Origin: an uncultured Sulfitobacter sp.
Lineage (GTDB): Bacteria; Pseudomonadota; Alphaproteobacteria; Rhodobacterales; Rhodobacteraceae
Direction of reading: 5' to 3'
DNA: 64,000 nt
Assembly: GCF_947497275.1 (NCBI RefSeq)
Contig: NZ_CANMFS010000007.1
Span: 1 to 64,000, forward strand
Numbering within the stretch: the stretch's first letter is position 1; each line of letters starts with the position of its first letter. The notes under the pieces were generated by a model. The model made no database searches and was not told the DNA's origin. It saw nothing but the letters and a program-made list of their open reading frames with translations. The position numbers were made by a program, and so were the translations under genes. Of this stretch, positions 7,849 to 16,438 are shown in pieces.

Positions 7849-8703
7849 ATGATTACTGTATTCGGAGCCACCGGCACCACCGGCGCCCCCCTTGTCGATA
7901 CACTTTTGTCAAAGGGCGCCAATGTGCGTGCTGTCACCAGCGATCCGAGCAAGCTCGACAAACTCAGGGACAAGGGATGCGAGGCGGTCACTGCAAGCTT
8001 CTCCGACCTTGCTGCGCTCGAACAGGCCTGCACAGGAGCGGACAGGATCTATCTGGTCACGCCCGCGCATCTGGACATGCGCCAGTGGAAAGCAAACGCG
8101 ATTGCCGCGGCCAAGTCCGCAGGCGTGCAACACGTCGTTCTGGCTACCGGGCTTGGGGCATCGCCCAAGGCGGGGCTGACCTTTGGCAAGTGGCATTCCG
8201 AAGCTCAGGAGCTGCTGAAGGAAAGCGGTCTGGACTGGACCTTTATTCAGCCGACCTACTTCATGCAGAACCTGCTGTGGCAGGCCGACAGTATCGCAAA
8301 GACCGGCGTCTATCATGATGATCTGGGCGGACCTGTGTCCTGGATCGACGCCCGCGACATCGCCGATGTCGCCGCCGAGGCGCTGACCGGCGAGGGCCAC
8401 GCAGGCAAGGGCTATGGCCTGACCGGGCCCGAGGCCCTGACCGGCGAAGATATTGCCGCAATCCTGTCAGACGAGACCGGACACTCCATCACATCAACAC
8501 CCTTGTCGGCCGAGGACGCCAAGGCCGCGATGATCGCCGGAGGCATGCAAGACGAAGTCGCCGCGGCCATGGTGGAACTGGCTTCCATCGCGCCCAAAGG
8601 TTACCTCGGCGGCATCGAAACCACGGTCAGCGACGTCCTTGGGCGTCCGGCGCGCCGCTTCCGCGATTTCGTTGCCGAGAATCGTGATGCTTTCGTCCGA
8701 TAA
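7849..8703 (+). CDS. NmrA-like NAD(P)-binding protein
   Basis: A 284-residue atypical SDR of the NmrA/QOR2 type. The Rossmann motif GATGTTGAPL occurs at the very N-terminus, and no SDR Tyr-Lys pair stands out. Such proteins act as redox sensors or as NAD(P)H:quinone oxidoreductases; which applies here is not visible. The ATG at 7849 was chosen because an AAAGGA ribosome site precedes it and the Rossmann strand begins at residue 2; a longer open frame upstream has no such support. The AraC-like gene begins inside its last codons (17-nt overlap), so the two are probably co-expressed. Confidence 0.85.
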   Translation: MITVFGATGTTGAPLVDTLLSKGANVRAVTSDPSKLDKLRDKGCEAVTASFSDLAALEQACTGADRIYLVTPAHLDMRQWKANAIAAAKSAGVQHVVLATGLGASPKAGLTFGKWHSEAQELLKESGLDWTFIQPTYFMQNLLWQADSIAKTGVYHDDLGGPVSWIDARDIADVAAEALTGEGHAGKGYGLTGPEALTGEDIAAILSDETGHSITSTPLSAEDAKAAMIAGGMQDEVAAAMVELASIAPKGYLGGIETTVSDVLGRPARRFRDFVAENRDAFVR

Positions 8704-9418
8704 CTGGGTGGCGGTGCCGCTCTATCTTGAGCTGGCGCCGCCTGCGGACGCTGCGGCGCAGGTCGCCCATCTATTTGTTTTCCGCGACACCGGCGCGTTG
8801 AGCGGGCGAGGCAGCGGGCGTTTCGCCACCGATCTCTTCACCCTTTCGGTGACAGGTGGCGACAGGACGCGAATATCGCTTGCGCCACCCCGCCCGGATT
8901 TTACCCGCCGACAGTCTTCCTTTTGCGGTATCGTGGCCGGGCTACGGCTGTCGGCCCGACCGGAACATATGCCAGAGGCCGCAACGCTGGAGCCCTTGGC
9001 ATTGGCACTGGCCCGCGTTCGGGAGAGTGATGATGGCCTGCCATCGCTTGTTTCAGCGCTGGACGATGTTGCATGTAGGCTGAGCTTCGCGGCGCGCCCG
9101 AAGGCGGTTAGCGATCGGACCGAACGGCGCAGGACGCGCGCCGATACCGGGATTTCACGACGGCGGCTCACCGCCACCCGGCGATTTCGCCGGCTGCTGG
9201 AACAGCTCGCGGGACCCACCCCGCCGTTGAGCGATTTGGCGCTGGACGCGGGCTACTACGATCAATCGCATATGTCGGCGGTCTGCCGGGCCTATGCCGG
9301 CAGACCGCCGGGTGGGCTGCGGTCTCAGGCAACCCCGCGCGCTTTTGGCCTTTCGTTACAAGATGCACGCCTCAAGGATCGGCTACGATTGCTCATCACG
9401 GATGACTGCAAGGAGTGA
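8687..9418 (+). CDS. AraC-family transcriptional regulator
   Basis: About 243 residues from ATG 8687. The C-terminal third carries an AraC-type double helix-turn-helix: GISRRRLTATRRFRRLLEQ, then LSDLALDAGYYDQSHMSAVC and RAYAGRPPG. The N-terminal part resembles no domain I can name and should be the sensor. Translation probably depends on the NmrA-like gene it overlaps; only a weak GAGA precedes the start. The NmrA/AraC/thioesterase trio may be a small self-regulated unit, separate from the TetR regulon, because no CTAACA-type palindrome is seen here. Confidence 0.78.
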   Translation: MLSSDNWVAVPLYLELAPPADAAAQVAHLFVFRDTGALSGRGSGRFATDLFTLSVTGGDRTRISLAPPRPDFTRRQSSFCGIVAGLRLSARPEHMPEAATLEPLALALARVRESDDGLPSLVSALDDVACRLSFAARPKAVSDRTERRRTRADTGISRRRLTATRRFRRLLEQLAGPTPPLSDLALDAGYYDQSHMSAVCRAYAGRPPGGLRSQATPRAFGLSLQDARLKDRLRLLITDDCKE

Positions 9419-9427
9419 GATCATAGT

Positions 9428-9883
9428 ATGGCACAATTCGAGCCGAGGAACCCAGATTTTGACGCGCGCGTGCGCGAAAGTTTCGAGCGCCAGAAGGTGA
9501 TGCACACGCTGGGGATCGGCATTGCCGACCTCTCGCCCGGTCATATAGTTCTGGAGATGGCAAACAGCGATGCGCTGACCCAGCAGCACGGGTTCCTGCA
9601 TGCCGGTATTGTCTCGACCGCGCTGGACAGCGCCTGCGGATATGCGGCGTTTTCGCTGATGCCCGCGGACGCGGCAGTGCTGACCGCGGAATTCAAGATC
9701 AACCTGCTCAACCCCGCCGACGGGGAGCGGTTTCGATTCATCGCCGACGTGGTGAAACCGGGCAGAACGCTCACGGTCAGCGAAGCGCGCGCCTACGCAG
9801 TGAAGGGCCAGGATGAAAAACTTGTTGCCACGATGACCGGAACGCTGATGGCGCTGGTGGGACGGACGGGCGTTGCCGGGTGA
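9428..9883 (+). CDS. PaaI-type hot-dog thioesterase
   Basis: A 151-residue hot-dog thioesterase with QHGFLHAGIVSTALDSACG, the characteristic PaaI-family helix, and a following strand AEFKINLLNPA. It follows the AraC-like gene by 9 nt, so it is probably the last gene of the 7849-9883 unit, and it converges on the flavodoxin-like gene. It is the third PaaI-type thioesterase in the window and is not especially similar to the pair at 4470-5353. The substrate is unknown. Confidence 0.88.
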   Translation: MAQFEPRNPDFDARVRESFERQKVMHTLGIGIADLSPGHIVLEMANSDALTQQHGFLHAGIVSTALDSACGYAAFSLMPADAAVLTAEFKINLLNPADGERFRFIADVVKPGRTLTVSEARAYAVKGQDEKLVATMTGTLMALVGRTGVAG

Positions 9884-9977
9884 CAATCACCCCGACAACG
9901 GCTGCGGTGTTGCGCCGACGCCTGTGAACCGGCCACCGCACATCCGGGCGACCGGGCCGTTCTATCGGAAAGCTGGA

Positions 9978-10553
9978 TTAGCTGTTCCAGCGTTTCGCAG
10001 TTTCAACCAACCGTTGACCATAAGACCGCGCCGTGTCCAGATCGCCGCCAGCCGGATATTCCTCGGGGGAGCTATCGGAGGGGGCAATCGCCAGAAGACC
10101 TGAATATCCGCCCGTCCAGTTTATCTTTTCAGGGCCGTCGGCCTTGGTGTTCGCAGGCATCAGGCCAACGCCGCACCAGAGCTGGCCGTGTTGCTGCGAC
10201 AGGGTAATAAAATACTGGATGGTCGAGAACTTGTCACCATTTGCCGTTGCAGAAGTAGTAAAGCCACCGGCGATCTTGTCCTTCCAGTTCTGCGTGAACC
10301 AGGGCTTCGAGCTGGCATCGGCGAATTTCTTGAACTGCCAGGCGGGGGCGCCCATGTAGGTCGGGCTGCCATAGATGATGGCATCGGCCTTATCGAGCGC
10401 CACCCAAGCCGCCGCATCCAACTCTCCGTCGTCAGACAGTTTCAGCAATTCGACCTCGGCACCGTCGACACCCCTGGCTCCTTCGGCGACGGCATTGGCC
10501 TGAACGTCCGTGTGGCCATATCCGCTGTAGTAGACAATCGCTAGCTTCGTCAT
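9978..10553 (-). CDS. Flavodoxin-like NAD(P)H oxidoreductase (WrbA-like)
   Basis: A 191-residue flavodoxin-fold protein. The FMN phosphate loop YYSGYGHTD (residues 8-16) and the second FMN contact GSPTYMGAP are clear, and the ending SYGQRLVETAKRW is typical of the WrbA/NAD(P)H-dependent oxidoreductase group. It would carry out two-electron reduction of quinones or similar acceptors. It is monocistronic, with its promoter presumably in the AT-rich 10554-10784 interval. No link to the acyl-CoA genes is visible apart from position. Confidence 0.88.
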   Translation of the reverse strand: MTKLAIVYYSGYGHTDVQANAVAEGARGVDGAEVELLKLSDDGELDAAAWVALDKADAIIYGSPTYMGAPAWQFKKFADASSKPWFTQNWKDKIAGGFTTSATANGDKFSTIQYFITLSQQHGQLWCGVGLMPANTKADGPEKINWTGGYSGLLAIAPSDSSPEEYPAGGDLDTARSYGQRLVETAKRWNS

Positions 10554-10784
10554 GGTCGGTATACCTTTTGTTTAAATCTCGAATAGCCATGACTTAAGAA
10601 AGACGGTTACTAAAAGAAAGCTGATTGTTTTTCCGACCCTCGTCAGTGGCCCGAAGGCCTATCATTGACAATCAACGTCATAGATTCTTAAACTATTGAT
10701 AATACTAAATATAAGATCACGCCGGAGAATCATCCGGCCGAGTTCTGAGCGCAGCCGCACAGCATTTGTGCGCCGGTTCACCCT
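10554..10784. other. AT-rich intergenic region with two small inverted repeats
   Basis: No coding frame is convincing here. The left part is AT-rich (around 10680-10715) and probably holds the promoter of the flavodoxin-like gene. GCCGGA-gaatca-TCCGGC (10721-10738) and CGCACA-gcatt-TGTGCG (10756-10772) are perfect 6-bp hairpins beyond the 3' end of the CoA ligase gene. Neither has a T-run in the ligase's direction, so they are weak terminator candidates at best. Confidence 0.4.
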
Positions 10785-12320
10785 TCAGGTGCAAGGTTCT
10801 TCATCATTCAGACGGGCTTCAAGCAGATGGCGCTGAACCTTGCCACTGGTCGATCTCGGGAAATCATCGAAGGGAATAAACCGAATTTCGCGGGGCCGCT
10901 TGTATCCGGCGAGATACTCCCGGCACAGCTGTATCAATTCTTGCGCCTGCGGACCTCCATCGTCGCAGGCGACGAAGGCCACCGGGCTTTCGCCCCATTT
11001 CGCGTCGAAGGCCCGCACCACTGCAGCATCGACCACACACGGATGCGCAAGAAGCACCCGTTCGATTTCCGCTGGATACACATTTTCGCCGCCCGTCTTT
11101 ATCAGGTATTTCGCCCGGTCCACGAAGTCGATGGTGCCATCGGAATTGCGTCGGAACAGGTCGCCCATGTGAAAGAACCCGTTGCGAAAGTCGCGGGCGT
11201 TGGTGTCGTCGGCGTTCCAGTATCCCGAAAATAGGGTCGGACCCCGCACCGCCATTTCGCCCGGCGTTCCAACCGGCACCTCTTCGCCGTCGGGATCGAC
11301 CAACCGAACCTCGCAGAAGGCGCTGACGCGCTTGGACAATGTCTGTGGCACGACACCGGGGGCGATCAGGTCGGCGGTTCCCGGCGGCAGCCCAGTCTCG
11401 GTGGCTCCAAAGGAATTCAGATAGGGCGTGTCCAGAAGACCTGTCAGCTCCGCAATCTGATGCGGGGGCACCAAATCGGCCATCGCGCCGCAAACTTTGA
11501 TCCCTTTTACGGGCAGCGGATTAGAGCGTCGTTCCGCGATGAAGGCCTCCAGCGTGCCCGGCATCATCACGAACCAACCGATTTTGTGACGTGACAGCGC
11601 CGCGTTGATGACTGCGGACTGCAACCCGTCCACCATGACCACGGTACCGCCGCGCAAAAGCGTCGCAAGAGCATGATCGGTGGAGGCCATGTGAAACATC
11701 GGTGCCCAGGCGATGAAACCGTCGCTGGGATCAAGCGCCAGTTGCGCGGCAAAGACCATGGACCGCGCGATGTGCGCGCGATGGCTGATGAGCGCCCCCT
11801 TGGGCAATCCGGTGGTTCCCGAAGTGTAAAGGATCGTCAGCCCCGCCTCCGGATCGTCCACCAGGGTGCCGACACGCGCGTCCGGCCGTGCCCCGGCCAA
11901 GGCTGCTTCCAGCTTGGGCCCGATTTCCAGACAGGGGGTTGAGGCAATATCCCGATACGCCGCCTTGAGGTCGGGTTCGACAACCGCCAGAACCGGTTCG
12001 ACCAGTTCGACGCAATGCCGCAACTCGTCCGGCGCAAGCCGCCAGTTCAGGCAGGCAACGATCGCGCCGATCCCTGCCGCAGCCAGTTGCAGCTCCAGGT
12101 ACTCTGCCCGGTTGTGCGACAGAATCGCAATCCTGTCCCCCGGTGCTATGCCCCTGGCCAAAAACACGGACGCCAGCCGGTCAACCCGGTCGTGCAATTC
12201 GGCATAGGTCAACCGGTTGCTGCCGTCCTCCACGGCCAGAGCCTCCGCGCAGTTGCGCACACGGGTTCGAAAGATTGAGTACAGATCGGCGCGGCCAGCG
12301 CGCATCACTTCGGGCAGCAT
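10785..12320 (-). CDS. AMP-forming acyl-CoA synthetase
   Basis: A 511-residue member of the ANL superfamily. It activates a carboxylic acid to its CoA ester via the acyl-adenylate. The ATP/phosphate loop YTSGTTGLPKGA, the adenine-binding SFGATETG, the hinge region DRAKYLIKTGGENVYPAEIE and the C-terminal lysine motif RSTSGKVQR are all present. AGGGAGAA precedes the ATG. It is followed (towards the left) by nothing in the operon and preceded by FadH, with a 24-nt gap. It shares the operator at 14416 through FadH. The acid substrate is unknown; an AliA-like alicyclic acid ligase role would fit the BadH- and AliB-like neighbours but is inference. Confidence 0.9.
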   Translation of the reverse strand: MLPEVMRAGRADLYSIFRTRVRNCAEALAVEDGSNRLTYAELHDRVDRLASVFLARGIAPGDRIAILSHNRAEYLELQLAAAGIGAIVACLNWRLAPDELRHCVELVEPVLAVVEPDLKAAYRDIASTPCLEIGPKLEAALAGARPDARVGTLVDDPEAGLTILYTSGTTGLPKGALISHRAHIARSMVFAAQLALDPSDGFIAWAPMFHMASTDHALATLLRGGTVVMVDGLQSAVINAALSRHKIGWFVMMPGTLEAFIAERRSNPLPVKGIKVCGAMADLVPPHQIAELTGLLDTPYLNSFGATETGLPPGTADLIAPGVVPQTLSKRVSAFCEVRLVDPDGEEVPVGTPGEMAVRGPTLFSGYWNADDTNARDFRNGFFHMGDLFRRNSDGTIDFVDRAKYLIKTGGENVYPAEIERVLLAHPCVVDAAVVRAFDAKWGESPVAFVACDDGGPQAQELIQLCREYLAGYKRPREIRFIPFDDFPRSTSGKVQRHLLEARLNDEEPCT

Positions 12321-12344
12321 TGTATTCTCCCTCGCTCTTGAGCC

Positions 12345-14378
12345 TCAGAGACTTTGCGCCAAACGCACCCCTTCATCAATAGCGCGCAGAGCGTCGAGCT
12401 CTGCCGCCTCCTTTGCACCACCAATCATCGTGACGGTGACACCCTGTGCGGCGAGGTCCTCTGCCAAAGCCCGTTCCGGTTCCTGACCGGTGCACAGCAC
12501 GATGGTATCGGCGGCTATGATCTTTGGCTCACCGTCCATGACAATATGCAACCCGGCGTCGTCGATGCGGTCGTAGACCACGCCGCCCAAAGCCTCGACC
12601 CCGTGCTTGCGCAGCGCGTTGCGCAGGATCCAACCGGTCGAGACGCCAAGACCCGCGCCCGCTTTCGAGGTTTTCCGCTGTAGCATAACGACCTTGCGAC
12701 GTGATGGTTTCGGGGCCAACGGATCGCCCGCCAACGCCCCCGACGTGGTGAACTGCGGGTCCACGCCCCAGGTTTCGCAGAACGCGTCGGTGTTGTGGGT
12801 CTCGGCCGGTTCGGTCACGAGGAACTCGGCCACGTCATGCCCGATGCCCCCTGCCCCCATCACCACGACGGTGTCACCGGCCGCGCGGTTGCCCGACAGG
12901 ATCTCGGCATAGGTCGCGACACTGGGATGGTCGACTCCCGGCAGATCGGGAATACGCGGCGTGACCCCGGTCGAGATGACCACATGGTCAAAGCCAGTGA
13001 GATCGTCCGACCCGGCGCGCTGTCCAAGGCGCAGCTTGACGCCGTGTTTCTGCAACTGGCCACCATAGTACCGCAAGGTCTCGTTGAACTCGTCTTTACC
13101 CGGTGCCGCTTGCGCCAGATTCAATTGACCGCCCAGTTTGTCTTGCGCTTCGAACAGGGTAACATCATGGCCCAGCATTGCGGCCTCAGAAGCTGTGGCC
13201 ATGCCCGCGGCGCCACCGCCGACAACGGCCACTTTTTTGGGTGATTCGGTCGGACTCTCCCGAAATTCGGTTTCGCGTCCGGCACGTGGGTTGACCAGAC
13301 AACTGACCGGTCGATCCGAAAAGATGAAATCCAGACAGGCCTGATTGCAGGCAATACAGGTATTGATCTCGTCCGCGTGGCCCTCGCGCGTCTTTTTGAC
13401 GAAGTGCGGATCGGCCAGAAAGGGCCGTGCCATAGAAATCATATCCGCCTCGCCGGAAGCAAGTATGTCCTCTGCGATCTCGGGCGTATTGATTCGGTTG
13501 GAGGCGACCACCGGAATAGAAACCGCAGCTTTCACGTTAGCTGCCGCCTGACGCCAGGCGCCGCGCGGCACCTGATAGGCGATCGTCGGCACGCGGGCCT
13601 CGTGCCAGCCGATGCCGGTGTTCAAAATATCCGCACCCTCTGCCTCGATCTTGCGCGCCAGGTCTGCGATTTCCTCGGCGGGCGCGCCGCCCTCGACCAG
13701 ATCGGCGGCGGAAATCCGATAGATGACAAGAAAGTCTGACCCGCAGCGTTCGCGCACCGCGCGCACGATCTCGACCGGAAAACGGTGGCGGTTCTCAGCG
13801 CTGCCGCCCCATTCGTCTTCGCGCTTGTTGGTATGAATGACGGTAAATTCATTGATAAGGTATCCTTCGGAGCCCATGATCTCGACGCCATCGAACCCTG
13901 CTGCCTGCGCGTTTTTGGCAGCTTTCGCAAAATCCTCGATGGTGCGGCGGATGTCGGCATCAGTCATCTCGCGCGGAACAATGCGGTTGATCGGGGCGCG
14001 GATCGGGCTCGGGGCGACGCAGCTTTCGATTTTTGCATAGCGCCCCGCGTGCAGAAGCTGCGCGCAAATCAGACTGCCTTCGGCCTGGACCGCCTCGCAG
14101 ATCGGACGCAGGCTGCGCGCGTCCTCCGGGTCGTCAATACGTGGCCCTTCGGGATCGAACATGCCCTCGGCATTGGGCGCAAATCCGCCCGTAACCAGAA
14201 TCGCTGCCTCCCCCCGCGCCCTTTCGGCGTAAAAGGCAATCTGCCGGGCGATACTGTCGGGCTCGGTTTCCAGCCGAGTATGCATCGAACCCATGATGAC
14301 ACGATTTCGCAACATGTGTTGCCCTGCGCGTATCGGCGAAAGCATGGTTCCGAAGCTTTTCTTTTGCATGTCTGTCAT
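12345..14378 (-). CDS. fadH: 2,4-dienoyl-CoA reductase (NADPH), FadH type
   Basis: A 677-residue iron-sulfur flavoenzyme. The N-terminal half is an Old-Yellow-Enzyme TIM barrel with SEGYLINEF and TGIGWHEARVPTIAYQVPRG, matching E. coli FadH almost word for word. The 4Fe-4S ligands are Cys341, Cys344, Cys348 and Cys360, with the FadH spacing. A FAD/NADPH domain follows (VVGGGAAGMATASEAAMLG). FadH reduces 2,4-dienoyl-CoA esters that arise when unsaturated acids undergo beta-oxidation. It is divergent from the 14472 operon, and the operator at 14416-14429 lies 37 bp upstream of its start. Together with the DECR-like SDR at 2808 it indicates an unsaturated substrate. Confidence 0.95.
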   Translation of the reverse strand: MTDMQKKSFGTMLSPIRAGQHMLRNRVIMGSMHTRLETEPDSIARQIAFYAERARGEAAILVTGGFAPNAEGMFDPEGPRIDDPEDARSLRPICEAVQAEGSLICAQLLHAGRYAKIESCVAPSPIRAPINRIVPREMTDADIRRTIEDFAKAAKNAQAAGFDGVEIMGSEGYLINEFTVIHTNKREDEWGGSAENRHRFPVEIVRAVRERCGSDFLVIYRISAADLVEGGAPAEEIADLARKIEAEGADILNTGIGWHEARVPTIAYQVPRGAWRQAAANVKAAVSIPVVASNRINTPEIAEDILASGEADMISMARPFLADPHFVKKTREGHADEINTCIACNQACLDFIFSDRPVSCLVNPRAGRETEFRESPTESPKKVAVVGGGAAGMATASEAAMLGHDVTLFEAQDKLGGQLNLAQAAPGKDEFNETLRYYGGQLQKHGVKLRLGQRAGSDDLTGFDHVVISTGVTPRIPDLPGVDHPSVATYAEILSGNRAAGDTVVVMGAGGIGHDVAEFLVTEPAETHNTDAFCETWGVDPQFTTSGALAGDPLAPKPSRRKVVMLQRKTSKAGAGLGVSTGWILRNALRKHGVEALGGVVYDRIDDAGLHIVMDGEPKIIAADTIVLCTGQEPERALAEDLAAQGVTVTMIGGAKEAAELDALRAIDEGVRLAQSL

Positions 14379-14403
14379 TATGAGGATCCTCCTAAAACTC
14401 CGC

Positions 14404-14432
14404 TTGATCTGTATTCTAACATTTGTTAGATT
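14404..14432 (+). promoter_or_regulatory. Candidate promoter with TetR-type operator, site 3
   Basis: CTAACATTTGTTAG at 14416-14429 is a perfect CTAACA-NN-TGTTAG palindrome between fadH (-) and the acyl-CoA dehydrogenase operon (+). A -35-like TTGATC (14404-14409) and a -10-like TAGATT (14427-14432) are separated by 17 bp. Because the operator is symmetric and only 37 bp from the fadH start, it could control both directions. Confidence 0.7.
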
Positions 14433-14471
14433 TTAGGGAAGAACATATTTCGGTCATGGGGAGGATCGCGG

Positions 14472-15653
14472 GTGCAATTCCAGCCAACAGAAGATCAAAA
14501 GGCCTTTCGCGAAACGGCAAAACGATTTGCCACCGAGAAGCTGGCGTCGAGTTATCAAGAGCGCGCAAGCGGCCACACCTTCGACCGGGCGCTGATCAAA
14601 CAGATGGGTGCGCTGGGGCTGATCGGTGCTGATCTGCCCGAGGAGTTCGGCGGGCTTGGTGAAACCTCGGTCACGTCCGGCCTGATCGTCGAAGAAATTG
14701 CATATGCCGATTTTAACGCAAGCTATGTGCAGCTTCTGGGCTCTCTCATGGGCGGCATGGTGGCGCAACACGCTTCGAAAGAGATTGCATCGGAATGGGT
14801 GCCCAAGGTTGTGTCCGGCGAAGCGGTCATCGGGCTGGGTCTGACCGAACCACGCGGCGGGTCGGACGCGGCGAACCTGATTCTGAAGGCTGAGAAATCC
14901 GGCAACGGTTGGCGTCTGAACGGCGAAAAGACATCCATGAGCTTTGCCAGCCAAGCCGATGCCGCGGTGGTTTTTGCCCGCACCGGCGATCCGGACGCAG
15001 GCGCGCGTGGGGTCAGCGCCTTTTTCGTTGATCTGAACCAGGAGGGTATCAAGCGCACCCATTTCGACGACATCGGTACAAAACCTGTCGGGCGCGGATC
15101 GGTGTTTTTCGACGACGTTTTTGTACCGGCGGAAAACATGATGGCTGAACAAGACCGCGCCTTTGGTACCATCATGGCCGGGTTCGACTATTCCCGCGCG
15201 CTGATCGGGTTGGAATGTCTGGGTGCCGCCCAGGCCTCGGTTGACGAAACCTGGGCGTATGTCCAGGAACGCGAAGCCTTCGGCGCGCCCCTGGTGCAGT
15301 ATCAGGGCGTCAGCTTTCCGCTGGCCGAGGCCGAAACCCAACTGACCATGATGCGCCAGCTTTGCTATTATACGCTGGACCTGCGCGACCGTGGTCTGCC
15401 CCACACATCGCAAGCGGCGATGTGCAAGTGGTACCTGCCCAAGACCGCCTGCGAGATCCTGCACCAGTGCCTGATCCTGCACGGGCACTATGGCTACACA
15501 ACCGACCTGCCGCATCATCAACGCTACAACGACGTTCTTGGCCTGCAGATCGGTGACGGCACCGCGCAGATCCAGAAGCTGGTGATCGCCCGCGAAAAAG
15601 TCGGGCGGATGGCGCTGCAATACGACAAGAGGGCGAAGGGAGGTTCGAAATGA
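14472..15653 (+). CDS. Acyl-CoA dehydrogenase with Asp at the usual Glu376 position (AliB-like)
   Basis: A 393-residue acyl-CoA dehydrogenase with GLTEPRGGSDAANL and a C-terminal QIGDGTAQIQK. The position that carries the catalytic Glu in medium-chain enzymes is Asp362 here, and helix G (GFDYSRALIG) has no Glu. Asp-based enzymes of this kind include, as I recall, cyclohexanecarboxyl-CoA dehydrogenases (AliB); a cyclic or alpha-branched substrate is thus possible. Translation starts at GTG 14472, 8 nt after GGGGAGG. It opens the 11-gene operon 14472-27337 behind operator site 3 and overlaps the next gene by ATGA. Confidence 0.9.
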   Translation: MQFQPTEDQKAFRETAKRFATEKLASSYQERASGHTFDRALIKQMGALGLIGADLPEEFGGLGETSVTSGLIVEEIAYADFNASYVQLLGSLMGGMVAQHASKEIASEWVPKVVSGEAVIGLGLTEPRGGSDAANLILKAEKSGNGWRLNGEKTSMSFASQADAAVVFARTGDPDAGARGVSAFFVDLNQEGIKRTHFDDIGTKPVGRGSVFFDDVFVPAENMMAEQDRAFGTIMAGFDYSRALIGLECLGAAQASVDETWAYVQEREAFGAPLVQYQGVSFPLAEAETQLTMMRQLCYYTLDLRDRGLPHTSQAAMCKWYLPKTACEILHQCLILHGHYGYTTDLPHHQRYNDVLGLQIGDGTAQIQKLVIAREKVGRMALQYDKRAKGGSK

Positions 15654-16429
15654 GCGATCCCGTCATCGCCAGTATCGAGGGTGCGACCGGCATCATTGAT
15701 CTGGCCCGCCCCGAGAAGTTCAATTGCCTGTCACTGGACGTGCATGAGCGCATCGCTGCCGCGCGTGCGGAATTCGAGGCGAACCCGGACATTCGGGCGA
15801 TCCTCATTCGCGCGCAAGGCAAGCACTTTTGCACCGGTGCCGACCTGAACGAAGTGAAAGGTAAATTGAACGATCCCGCCGCGCTGGACCACTTCATCGC
15901 TTTTGGCATGAAGAACCTGCGCGCGCTCGAAACGTCCTCCCTCCCTGTCGTGGTGGCGGTGCAGGGGCTGTGTCTGGCCGGCGGGATCGAACTGATGTTG
16001 GCCTGTGACGTGTGCTTTGCGGGCGATAGCGCGCAATTCGGCGATCAGCACGCACAATTCGGCCTGATCCCGGGTTGGGGCGGGTCGCAGCGGCTGACCC
16101 GGCTGATGGGCCAGCGCCGGGCACTCGATTTGATGTTTTCGGCCCGGTGGCTGAAGGCGGGCGAAGCCAAAGAGGCCGGTCTGGTAAACTATGTCGTGCC
16201 CGATGCGGAATTGCACGAGGCCGCGCTGGAATACTGCCAGACGATCGCGGGCCGCTCGCGCAACGGTATCGCCGAGATGAAGCGCCTGGCACGCGAAGGT
16301 GCAGACCTTGGCATCGAGCAGCAGATGCGGCTTGAGCGTGACGCCGCCGTGCGCGCCCTGCCGAGTGATGATGTCGCCGAGGGGCTCGACGCCTTCGAGA
16401 ACCGCCGCAAACCCGCTTTCAAGAGTTGA
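15650..16429 (+). CDS. Enoyl-CoA hydratase/isomerase family protein
   Basis: A 259-residue crotonase-fold protein. CTGADLNEV and LAGGIELMLACD form the oxyanion hole. Glu114 matches the first hydratase Glu, but the second is His134 (FGDQHAQFGLIPGWGG). The same Glu/His pair occurs in the crotonase at 36467. A one-Glu crotonase may act as isomerase, hydratase or hydrolase; a ring-opening hydrolase (BadI-like) role is possible from context but BadI is not specifically recognised. It is translationally coupled (ATGA) to the AliB-like dehydrogenase. Confidence 0.9.
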   Translation: MSDPVIASIEGATGIIDLARPEKFNCLSLDVHERIAAARAEFEANPDIRAILIRAQGKHFCTGADLNEVKGKLNDPAALDHFIAFGMKNLRALETSSLPVVVAVQGLCLAGGIELMLACDVCFAGDSAQFGDQHAQFGLIPGWGGSQRLTRLMGQRRALDLMFSARWLKAGEAKEAGLVNYVVPDAELHEAALEYCQTIAGRSRNGIAEMKRLAREGADLGIEQQMRLERDAAVRALPSDDVAEGLDAFENRRKPAFKS

Positions 16430-16438
16430 GTAGACACC

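Noticed and set aside
10721..10772. Rho-independent terminator of the 10785-12320 ligase gene
   Set aside because: Two short hairpins exist, but neither is followed by a T-run on the minus strand.
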